From VRUE01 sp963717375 (GTDB taxonomy: Bacteria > Actinomycetota > Thermoleophilia > Solirubrobacterales > 70-9): a stretch of DNA of 64,000 nucleotides. Position numbers and translations under genes: made by a program. How positions within the stretch are numbered: position 1 is the stretch's first letter; each line of letters starts with the position of its first letter. Shown in pieces: positions 1 to 6,800 of the stretch. The notes beneath the pieces are model-generated. The model searched no databases. It worked only from the letters and a program-made list of their open reading frames with translations, and had not been told where the DNA came from. Where the stretch lies: NCBI GenBank assembly GCA_963717375.1, contig OY970329.1, forward strand, positions 248,001 through 312,000. The letters are read 5' to 3'.

Positions 1-1040
1 CCAAGGCAAAGGATGCGGCCCTCGAGGCTGCGGTGACCCAGATCGAGCGCGACTTCGGGGCGGGCTCGCTGATGCGGCTCGGCGCCGACAGCAAGTTGCC
101 GGTCGAAGCGATTCCAACCGGTGCCGTGGCGCTCGATTTGGCGCTCGGCATTGGCGGCGTACCACGGGGGAGGATCGTCGAGATCTTCGGCCCCGAGTCC
201 TCCGGTAAGACGACGCTGATTTACCACATCATTGCCGAGGCCCAGGCCAAGGGCGGTGTCTGCGTCTTCATCGACACCGAGCACGCGATGGACCCGATCT
301 ACGCGCGGGCGATCGGCGTCGACACCGACGAGCTCTTGGTCTCCCAGCCCGACTACGGCGAGCAGGCACTGCAAATTGCCGATCGCCTGATCGCCTCCGC
401 CGCTGTCGACGTCGTCGCGATCGACTCGGTCGCGGCGTTGACGCCGAAGGCCGAGCTGGACGGCCAGATCGGCGACACCACCGTCGGCCTGCAGGCGCGC
501 CTGATGTCGCAGGCGATGCGCAAGCTCGCCGGCAACCTCAACCGCACCAACACGGTCTGCGTCTTCACCAACCAGATCCGCGAAAAGGTCGGCGTCCAGT
601 TCGGCTCGCCGGAGACTCAGCCGGGAGGCCGGGCGCTCAAGTTCTACGCCTCGCAGCGGCTCGACATCCGCCGCATCGAGACCCTCAAGGACGGGACCGA
701 GGCGGTCGGCAACCGGGTCAGGGTCAAAGTCGTCAAGAACAAGTGCGCGGCGCCGTTCCGCCAAGCCGAGTTCGAGATCGAGTACGGCCAGGGGATTTCG
801 CGCGAAGGCGAGCTGCTCGACTTCGGCATCGAGCACGACATCGTCCGTAAGTCGGGGGCCTTCTTCTCCTACGGCGAGACACGGCTCGGACAGGGGCGTA
901 ATAACGCCAAGCAGTTCCTGGCCGAGAACCCCGAGATCGCCGCTGAGATCGAGGCAAAGATCAGGGTCGCGCTGGGGATCGGTGCCGAGGCGCCGGCAGA
1001 GGCCGAGGCGGCGCCGGTTGTGGAGGCGCAGGCTGCCTGA
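1..1040 (+). CDS. recA: Recombinase RecA, 5' end outside window
   Basis: RecA catalyses homologous strand exchange and triggers LexA self-cleavage. The frame stays open to the window edge and reads KAKDAALEAA directly before the GTG at 33, which matches the usual RecA N-terminus. The true start is therefore upstream and the GTG at 33 is an internal Val codon. Walker A (GPESSGKT) lies at residues 53-60 counted from that Val, followed by the DTEHAMDP and TNQIREKVGV segments typical of RecA. The C-terminus is a short Ala/Glu tail. The next gene is not recX but a cupredoxin, followed by miaB. Confidence 0.97.
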   Translation, partial: KAKDAALEAAVTQIERDFGAGSLMRLGADSKLPVEAIPTGAVALDLALGIGGVPRGRIVEIFGPESSGKTTLIYHIIAEAQAKGGVCVFIDTEHAMDPIYARAIGVDTDELLVSQPDYGEQALQIADRLIASAAVDVVAIDSVAALTPKAELDGQIGDTTVGLQARLMSQAMRKLAGNLNRTNTVCVFTNQIREKVGVQFGSPETQPGGRALKFYASQRLDIRRIETLKDGTEAVGNRVRVKVVKNKCAAPFRQAEFEIEYGQGISREGELLDFGIEHDIVRKSGAFFSYGETRLGQGRNNAKQFLAENPEIAAEIEAKIRVALGIGAEAPAEAEAAPVVEAQAA

Positions 1041-1052
1041 CGGCGCCTGCGC
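1026..1052 (+). terminator. Stem-loop across recA stop
   Basis: GCGCAGGC (1026-1033) pairs perfectly with GCCTGCGC (1045-1052) across the recA stop codon. No T-run follows, so it may be a weak or U-less terminator or only chance pairing in GC-rich DNA. Confidence 0.35.
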
Positions 1053-1060
1053 TTCGTGGA

Positions 1061-1066
1061 TAGGAT
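1061..1066 (+). promoter_or_regulatory. -10 box TAGGAT for leaderless cupredoxin gene
   Basis: TAGGAT lies 12 bp before the ATG at 1079, so transcription would begin at or next to the start codon. No Shine-Dalgarno sequence is seen. Confidence 0.6.
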
Positions 1067-1078
1067 TCCCGCCCTCAG

Positions 1079-1669
1079 ATGAGCAACGGCGACCTCTTTT
1101 ACGTCTGCGGCATCGCGCTCGCGGTTTCCGCGGTGCTGGTCAGCTTCCTCGGGCTGCGCGTCAAGAGCTTCCCGGGCAAAGCCGCGCCGATCGTCGCGCT
1201 CGGCTTCGTCGCCCTGATCGTTGCCACCACGAGCTTCGCGGTGCTGCACGCCCGGGACGAGGAAGAGGCGAAAGCCGCCGAGCTCTCGGAGGCGAACAAG
1301 GAAATCACCAAAGAGGAGGCCGCGCCGGTCGAAGCCGAAAGCGAAAAGGCTCCGGCGCCGAAGCCCAAGCCGGCCGCCAAGGGCCCGGGTGGAACCCTGC
1401 AGCTCGCCGCCTCGCCGACCGACCTCGCCTTCGACACCACCAGCCTGACCAGCAAGCCGGGCAAAGTGACGATCGACTTCGATAACCCGGCAGCGCTCGA
1501 ACACAACGTCGCGATCGAGCAGGACGGCAAGGAGATAGCCACCTCCGCGACCATCGCCGAAAGCAAGACCTCGGTCAGCGCCGACCTCGCTCCGGGCACC
1601 TACACCTACCTCTGCACCATTCCCGGCCATGCCGAAGGGGGCATGGAAGGAACGCTCGTAGTCAAGTAG
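1079..1669 (+). CDS. Membrane-anchored cupredoxin (plastocyanin-like)
   Basis: 196 aa. Two N-terminal membrane segments (about residues 5-25 and 36-56) are followed by a charged Glu/Ala/Lys/Pro linker (60-103). A C-terminal cupredoxin fold then carries the complete type-1 copper ligand set His142, Cys179, His184 and Met189 (motif CTIPGHAEGGM). It probably carries electrons or stores copper on the outer face of the membrane; the partner is unknown. It sits between recA and miaB, where actinobacteria often carry recX. The gene appears leaderless. Confidence 0.85.
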   Translation: MSNGDLFYVCGIALAVSAVLVSFLGLRVKSFPGKAAPIVALGFVALIVATTSFAVLHARDEEEAKAAELSEANKEITKEEAAPVEAESEKAPAPKPKPAAKGPGGTLQLAASPTDLAFDTTSLTSKPGKVTIDFDNPAALEHNVAIEQDGKEIATSATIAESKTSVSADLAPGTYTYLCTIPGHAEGGMEGTLVVK

Positions 1670-1689
1670 CGGTGCCCCCGCGCGGGCGC

Positions 1690-1695
1690 TAACCT
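1690..1695 (+). promoter_or_regulatory. -10 box TAACCT for leaderless miaB
   Basis: TAACCT lies 7 bp before the miaB ATG at 1703. Confidence 0.55.
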
Positions 1696-1702
1696 CGCCG
1701 GT

Positions 1703-3037
1703 ATGAGGAGCGGCAAGCGGTACCACCTCACCACGTTCGGTTGCCAGATGAACGTGCACGACTCCGAGCGGATGCAGGGCATGCTCGAGTCGCTCGGCTA
1801 TGAAGAGGCCGAGAGCCGCGATGGCGCCGACCTGATCCTCTTCAACACCTGCTCGATCAGGGAGTCGGCCGACAACCGCTTCACCGCCCACCTCGGTGAG
1901 GCGAAGCGGCTCAAGTCCGAAGACCCCGAGCGCCTGGTCGGGGTCGGTGGCTGCTGGGCGCAGTCGGTCAAGGAGGAGGTCTTTCAGCGCTTCCCCTTCG
2001 TCGACGTCGCCTTTGGGCCGGGGCAGATCCACAAGCTGGCTGAGTTCCTCAACTCCGATTCGCTCAGCGCCCAGGGCTACTTTGAGTTCGAGGACTTCTC
2101 CGGCCGTCTGCCCGCCCGCCGGGTGCGTGAGTTCCAGGGCTGGCTGCAGGTCTCCCAGGGCTGCAACTGCAAATGCGCGTACTGCATCGTGCCCTCGACC
2201 AGGGGCCGCGAGGTCAGCCGCGAGCCCGCCGAATTGCTCGCCGAGGCGGAGGGGCTGGCAGCCGACGGAGTGCGCGAGATCACGCTGCTTGGGCAGAACG
2301 TCAACAGCTACGGCCGCGACCTGCCGCGCGAGGCGCGGATCGGCTTCGCCGAGCTCTTGGCGAGGGTAGACGGGGTCGATGGCATCGATCGCATCCGCTA
2401 CACCAGCCCGCACCCGAAGGACATGAAGGAGGACGTGATCCGCGCCCACGCCGAGTTGCCGGCGGTCTGCGAGCACATCCACCTACCGCTCCAGTCGGGC
2501 TCCAGTGCCGTACTGAAGCGGATGCGCCGCACGTATGACCGAGGGCGCTACATGGATCGGGTCTCACTGATCCGCGAGCACGTCCCCGACTGCGCGATCA
2601 CCACCGACATCATCGTCGGCTTCCCCGGCGAGACTGAGGCCGACTTCGCGGAGACCCTGGAAGTGGTCGACGAGGTCGGCTACGACAGCGCCTTCACCTT
2701 CATCTTCTCGCCGAGACGCGAAACCGAGGCAGCCGAGTTCGGGGAGCAGGTTCCCCACCCGGTCAAGGTCGAGCGCATGGAACGGCTGGTTGAGCTGGTC
2801 CAGCGGCGGGCCGCTGAACGGGCGCAGCGGTTCGTCGGGCGTGAGGTAGAGGTTTTGGTCGAAGGAACCAGCAGGACCGACGAGACCCGGCTGCGCGGGC
2901 GGACACGGCACAACAAGGCCGTGAACTTCGACGGAGATGCCGACCCCGGCGAGTTCGTCATGGTCGAGATAAGCGAGGCTACTTCGCAGTCGTTGAGAGG
3001 GGTGTCGGCACAGCCCCTCTCTCAACTTTTTCGGTGA
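1703..3037 (+). CDS. miaB: tRNA-2-methylthio-N6-isopentenyladenosine-37 methylthiotransferase MiaB
   Basis: 444 aa. A radical-SAM enzyme that adds the methylthio group to isopentenylated A37 of tRNA. The N-terminal UPF0004 domain supplies cluster cysteines in FGCQMN, NTCSIRE and GGCWAQ. The radical-SAM cluster motif is CNCKCAYC with SQG before it. A C-terminal TRAM-like domain follows. It acts on the product of MiaA, encoded directly downstream. The last codons of the gene form the left arm of a long inverted repeat (2997-3108), so the C-terminal residues are set by that element. Confidence 0.97.
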   Translation: MRSGKRYHLTTFGCQMNVHDSERMQGMLESLGYEEAESRDGADLILFNTCSIRESADNRFTAHLGEAKRLKSEDPERLVGVGGCWAQSVKEEVFQRFPFVDVAFGPGQIHKLAEFLNSDSLSAQGYFEFEDFSGRLPARRVREFQGWLQVSQGCNCKCAYCIVPSTRGREVSREPAELLAEAEGLAADGVREITLLGQNVNSYGRDLPREARIGFAELLARVDGVDGIDRIRYTSPHPKDMKEDVIRAHAELPAVCEHIHLPLQSGSSAVLKRMRRTYDRGRYMDRVSLIREHVPDCAITTDIIVGFPGETEADFAETLEVVDEVGYDSAFTFIFSPRRETEAAEFGEQVPHPVKVERMERLVELVQRRAAERAQRFVGREVEVLVEGTSRTDETRLRGRTRHNKAVNFDGDADPGEFVMVEISEATSQSLRGVSAQPLSQLFR

Positions 3038-3108
3038 TGAGTCAACGGCTGGCCGTGGGCGGAACGCCGAAAAAGTACAAGCCGTTCGGGGCTGTGCCGA
3101 CACCCCTC
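2997..3108 (+). repeat. Long-arm intergenic palindrome A (miaB/miaA)
   Basis: Outer arms 2997-3017 and 3088-3108 are perfect 21-bp reverse complements. Inside them ACTTTTTCGG (3025-3034) pairs perfectly with CCGAAAAAGT (3067-3076) around a 32-nt central loop. The miaB stop codon TGA is at the start of the loop. The segment from the right inner arm to the outer arm (GTACAAGCCGTTC) is nearly identical to element B at 51889-52006, although the outer arms are unrelated. It may act as a terminator, RNA-stability element or mobile repeat; function is unknown. Confidence 0.85.
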
Positions 3109-3116
3109 CATCGAAG

Positions 3117-3845
3117 GTGAAGGTTGTCGCCATATTCGGGCCGACCGGCGTGGGGAAGACCGGCGTAGCGATCGAGCTGGCGGAGGAGCTTCGGGAGCGG
3201 GGCGAAGATCCGGTGGCGATCTCTTGCGATGCACTGCAGGTCTACGAGGGACTCTCGGTGCTTACCGGCGTTGCTACAGCCGCCGAGCAAAAGAAGCTCG
3301 AGCACAAGCTGGTGGGGTTCGTGCCGATAACCGAGACTTTTAACGTCGGGAACTACATGCCGCTGGCGCACGCGGAGATCGATGCGGCGCTTGAGGCGGG
3401 ACGGCGGCCGATCGTGGTGGGGGGGACCGGGCTCTACCTGCGGGCTGCGCTGGCCGAGCTGTCGCTGGTGAAGGCACCGCCGGAAGCCGAGGATTCAGAG
3501 CTTTGGTCACCCGAGACGCGGCACCCGACGACGATCTTCGGGATCGACATGGACCGGGAGAAGCTCTATGAGCGGATCGACGCCCGCACCGAGGCGATTG
3601 TGAGCGCGGGGGCCCGGGAGGAGGTCTTGCGGGCCGAGGAGGCGGGCCCGTCACGGACAGCGCGCAAGGCGCTGGGCTTCGACGAAGTCTTGGCGGGCGA
3701 CCTCGAGCTGATGCAGAAGCGCTCGCGCAACTACGCTCGCCGCCAACTGACCTGGATGCGCAAGATCCCCAACCTGCATTGGATCGACCGCACCAATCTC
3801 TCCGATGCCGCGGTGTCGACCGAAATCGCCAATCAGCTCGGCTGA
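3117..3845 (+). CDS. miaA: tRNA dimethylallyltransferase MiaA, short form
   Basis: 242 aa, against roughly 300 for typical MiaA. It transfers dimethylallyl to N6 of A37 in tRNA. P-loop GPTGVGKT at 8-15, DALQVY at 38-43, GGTGLY at 102-107, and the tRNA-contact stretch ARRQLTWMRK near 207-216 are all present. Only about 33 residues separate GGTGLY from FGIDMDREKL (141-150), where other MiaA proteins have the helical insertion domain with the conserved RALEV stretch. That domain is essentially missing. The start is GTG at 3117. The TGA stop is the first three bases of palindrome E. Confidence 0.9.
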   Translation: MKVVAIFGPTGVGKTGVAIELAEELRERGEDPVAISCDALQVYEGLSVLTGVATAAEQKKLEHKLVGFVPITETFNVGNYMPLAHAEIDAALEAGRRPIVVGGTGLYLRAALAELSLVKAPPEAEDSELWSPETRHPTTIFGIDMDREKLYERIDARTEAIVSAGAREEVLRAEEAGPSRTARKALGFDEVLAGDLELMQKRSRNYARRQLTWMRKIPNLHWIDRTNLSDAAVSTEIANQLG

Positions 3846-3888
3846 CTTCGTGGTTAGTCGGCCTATTGGAGTACTAAAGACGAAGTCA
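3843..3888 (+). repeat. 46-bp palindrome E (miaA/dapF)
   Basis: The arms TGACTTCGT and ACGAAGTCA are perfect, with a further TTAG/CTAA pair inside. The element starts on the miaA TGA stop. It matches palindrome F (41485-41530) in length and at both ends, which argues for a repeat family rather than chance pairing. Confidence 0.75.
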
Positions 3889-3919
3889 CCGGATGCGAGT
3901 CGACAATAGGCTCCTTGTC

Positions 3920-4765
3920 ATGAGATTTGAGAAGTGGCAGGCGCTGGGGAATGACTATTTGATCGTCGAGGCCGAGGGGTTGCCCTGGGCTCTGACCCCG
4001 CCACGGACGCGGCGGCTCTGCGACCCGCATTTCGGGATCGGCGCCGACGGAGTGCTGCTGCTCTCGCGCAGTGAGGACCCCGAATTCGTCGCCGAGCTGC
4101 GGATCTTCAATCCGGACGGATCCGAGGCGGAGCTCTCGGGAAACGGGGCGCGCGAGGCGATCCTCTACCTGCGCCGGAACGGATGGACCGACGAGGATGT
4201 CTTCTCGATCAAGACGGTCGCCGGGCCGATCACGCCGACGATCACCTCCGAGCGGACTTGCTCGGTCGCCATGGGTCGTGCCGCCACTACCTCCAAGGAC
4301 TTCCCCACGGGCTCCGCGGACGGGACGGGAATGCTCGAATCGGCCGGGCGGGAGTGGGCTTTCCAGCACGTCTCGATCGGCAATCCGCAGTGCGCGATCG
4401 AGGTCGACGAGGGACTGGAGGAGCTTGATCTGTCCGCGGTCGGGCCGGAAATCGAAGCCCACGAGCTCTTTCCCAACCGGACCAACGTCTCGTTCTTCTC
4501 GGTCGACGGCAGCCGGGTGCGGGCGCGGATCTTCGAGCGCGGCGTGGGGGAGACCCTCTCCTCGGGCACCGGCGCCAGCGGCGCCGCCGTGACGGCCTTC
4601 CTGCGCGGCGCGGCGAGCCCGATCAAGGTCGAGCTCGACGGCGGCGAGCTCCAGGTCGAGGTCTCCGCCGATCTCGACGTGCGGCTGACCGGCTGGGCCG
4701 AGCCGATCTGCTCCGGCGAGCTATCGACCGAGATGGTCGCCGCGCTCGCCGCGCTGGACGGCTAG
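3920..4765 (+). CDS. dapF: Diaminopimelate epimerase-family protein (DapF) lacking both catalytic Cys
   Basis: 281 aa from the ATG at 3920, where MRFEKWQALGNDY matches DapF N-termini; an upstream in-frame ATG at 3893 is less likely. DapF interconverts LL- and meso-diaminopimelate for peptidoglycan and lysine using two cysteines, one per domain. The surrounding motifs are present: GADGVL, FNPDGSEAEL, SIGNPQ, FERGVGET. The two catalytic positions read SGNGAR (TCG at 4136-4138) and SSGTG (TCG at 4562-4564), so both cysteines are serine. The gene sits directly before a DapL-type aminotransferase, so a role in DAP metabolism is likely. Racemase activity is uncertain. Confidence 0.85.
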   Translation: MRFEKWQALGNDYLIVEAEGLPWALTPPRTRRLCDPHFGIGADGVLLLSRSEDPEFVAELRIFNPDGSEAELSGNGAREAILYLRRNGWTDEDVFSIKTVAGPITPTITSERTCSVAMGRAATTSKDFPTGSADGTGMLESAGREWAFQHVSIGNPQCAIEVDEGLEELDLSAVGPEIEAHELFPNRTNVSFFSVDGSRVRARIFERGVGETLSSGTGASGAAVTAFLRGAASPIKVELDGGELQVEVSADLDVRLTGWAEPICSGELSTEMVAALAALDG

Positions 4766-4768
4766 ATT
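4763..4768 (+). promoter_or_regulatory. -10 box TAGATT for leaderless aminotransferase gene
   Basis: TAGATT begins with the TAG stop codon of dapF (4763-4765) and lies 9 bp before the ATG at 4778. Confidence 0.6.
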
Positions 4769-4777
4769 TCCGCGCCG

Positions 4778-5947
4778 ATGGGAATCTCGGATCCGTCCAA
4801 GCGGCTGGAGGCGATGCCTCCGTACATGTTCCAGGAGTTGGAGCGGCGCATCGCCGACAAGCGCGCCGCAGGCATCGACGTGATCAGCCTCGGCATCGGC
4901 GATCCCGACGAACCGACCTACCCGCACGTCGTCTCGGCGATGCAGGAGGCGGTCGCCGAGAACGGCAACCAGAAGTACCCGAGCAACCGCGGCCGCGAGG
5001 AGTTCCGCCAGGCCTTCGCCGATTTCTACGACCGCCGCTTCGGGGTTGAGATCGACCCCGAAAGCGAGGTGATCCCGGCAATCGGCGCCAAGGAGTGCAT
5101 CTACAACCTCTGCTTCGCCTTCCTCGACCCGGGTGACGTCGCCCTCGCCTCCGATCCTGGCTACCCGGTCTACACCGGCGGGCCGATCCTCGCCGGCGCT
5201 ACGCCGGAGCTGCTGCCGCTGGTTCCTGAGCTCGGCTTCGCCCCCGACCTCAGCGCCATCCCTGCAGACGTCGCCGCCAAGGCGCGGTTGATGTTCCTCA
5301 ACTACCCCAACAACCCGACCGGCGCAGTCGTCCCCGAGGGCTTCTTCGAGATGGTCGTCTCCTTCGCTCGCGAGCACGAAATCCTCGTCGTCCACGACAA
5401 CGCCTACTCGGAGACGACCTACGACGGTTACGTCGCGCCCAGCTTCCTCTCCACTCCAGGCGCCAAAGAGGTCGGCGTCGAGGTCTTCTCACTCTCCAAG
5501 GGCTTCAACATGACCGGCTGGCGCTGCGCCGCGATCCTCGGCAACGCCGAGGCGGTGCAGACCTACTGGCGGCTGAAGACCAACGTCGACTCGGGCCTCT
5601 TCGAGGCGGTGCAGATGGCCGGCGTCGCCGCCCTGCAAGGCCCCACCGGCCCGCTCGAGCGGATGAACGAAACCTACGTGCGCCGCCGCGACCTGGTGGT
5701 AGGCGCTCTGCGCGAGATCGGCGTCGAGGTGGCGGCGCCGAAGGGCACGATCTACGTCTGGGCGCCGGTCCCCGAGGGCCACACCTCGACCTCCTTCTCC
5801 GAGCTGGTGCTCGAAGAGGCGGCCGTCGTCGTCTCACCGGGCTCGATGTACGGGCCCAGCGGGGAGGGCTTCTTCCGCATCTCGCTCACTACACCCGACG
5901 ACCGCATAACCGAGGCGGTCGAGCGGATGCGGAAATACCTGGCCTAA
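4778..5947 (+). CDS. Class I/II aminotransferase, LL-diaminopimelate aminotransferase type
   Basis: 389 aa PLP-dependent fold-type I enzyme. The N-terminal LGIGDPDEPT motif, NYPNNPTGA (175-183) and the PLP lysine K241 in SLSKGFNMTGWR are intact. The N-terminal region resembles DapL, which makes LL-diaminopimelate directly from tetrahydrodipicolinate. The neighbour dapF supports that assignment. A general aspartate or alanine aminotransferase remains possible. The gene appears leaderless and its stop overlaps the convergent gene by 4 bp. Confidence 0.8.
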   Translation: MGISDPSKRLEAMPPYMFQELERRIADKRAAGIDVISLGIGDPDEPTYPHVVSAMQEAVAENGNQKYPSNRGREEFRQAFADFYDRRFGVEIDPESEVIPAIGAKECIYNLCFAFLDPGDVALASDPGYPVYTGGPILAGATPELLPLVPELGFAPDLSAIPADVAAKARLMFLNYPNNPTGAVVPEGFFEMVVSFAREHEILVVHDNAYSETTYDGYVAPSFLSTPGAKEVGVEVFSLSKGFNMTGWRCAAILGNAEAVQTYWRLKTNVDSGLFEAVQMAGVAALQGPTGPLERMNETYVRRRDLVVGALREIGVEVAAPKGTIYVWAPVPEGHTSTSFSELVLEEAAVVVSPGSMYGPSGEGFFRISLTTPDDRITEAVERMRKYLA

Positions 5948-6786
5948 GCGGCCGCTTCTCTCTCGTCGCGCTTTCGCCAGTACCGGTCGAGCCCACGCCA
6001 CTGGTACTGGGGTGGAACCGCCTGCAGGAGCTCCTTGGCGGCCTCCGGATCGAGATTCTTGGCGACAAGTGCCCGGTGATGGCGCTCGTAGTCCTCCTCT
6101 GAGAATTCCCGGGCCAGATCCGCCTCTTCGCGCAGGCGCTTGCGGACGATCTCGAGGTGCTCGATCGGGGTCTCGATCGCGCCGAAATGCGTGAGGGCGA
6201 GGCGCTCTGGGCGCCAGGACTCGACGATCGCGATCGAGGCGAGCCAGGTCTCGATGTCGATATCGGGCGGCGGCGTCGGCGGTACGACCAGGTCCGAGGG
6301 CGGGATCCGCACCGCAGCGACGTCACCGACGAAGGCCGTCCCGGTCTCCTCGTGGAAGTAACAGACGTGGTGCGAGGCGTGGCCCGGCGTGTAGGCGACG
6401 CGCATGCCGAAGACGTCCTCGCCGCCGGCGAGCGCTTTCACGTTCGCCTCCGGCACCGGCACGATCTCTCCCCAGAGCCGCTCCATGTCGTCGCCGTAAA
6501 GGCGCTCGGCGCTGGCCAGCAGCTTGGAGGGGTCGATCAGATGGGGCGCGCCGCGCTCGTGGACATAGACCTCCAGCTCCGGCCAGCGACGGACCAGAGC
6601 GCCGGTAGCCGCGGCGTGGTCGAGGTGGATGTGGGTCAGCAGCAGCGCCCGCGGCTGCTCGTCACCAAGCGCTTCCAGCAGCGTGTCCATCGAGGACTGG
6701 GGGCCCGGGTCGACGAGCAGTCCGTCGACCTCCCAGCAGCCGATCACATGCTCGCGGCCAAGATGCTTGACGTCGATGACGCGCAT
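5944..6786 (-). CDS. Metallo-beta-lactamase-fold hydrolase
   Basis: 280 aa. The metal-binding motif HIHLDH lies near residues 52-57, and later metal ligands occur in TPGHASHH, FVGDVA and ALTHFG. This pattern fits the glyoxalase II/RNase Z-like branch of MBL hydrolases; the C-terminal helical region (about 200-280) is typical of the larger members. The substrate is unknown. It is probably co-transcribed with the SDR gene ending 14 bp upstream at 6801. Confidence 0.85.
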   Translation of the reverse strand: MRVIDVKHLGREHVIGCWEVDGLLVDPGPQSSMDTLLEALGDEQPRALLLTHIHLDHAAATGALVRRWPELEVYVHERGAPHLIDPSKLLASAERLYGDDMERLWGEIVPVPEANVKALAGGEDVFGMRVAYTPGHASHHVCYFHEETGTAFVGDVAAVRIPPSDLVVPPTPPPDIDIETWLASIAIVESWRPERLALTHFGAIETPIEHLEIVRKRLREEADLAREFSEEDYERHHRALVAKNLDPEAAKELLQAVPPQYQWRGLDRYWRKRDEREAAA

Positions 6787-6800
6787 CGGCCGCGAGTCGC

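Noticed and set aside
869..2482. Very long open frame (537 codons) on the minus strand across recA, the cupredoxin gene and miaB
   Set aside because: It lies antisense to three well-supported genes, has no recognisable motif, and such frames are expected in very GC-rich DNA where stop codons are rare.
3843..3888. Palindromes as integron attC sites
   Set aside because: The required RYYYAAC and GTTRRRY ends are missing, there is no integrase gene, and the flanking genes are ordinary core genes.
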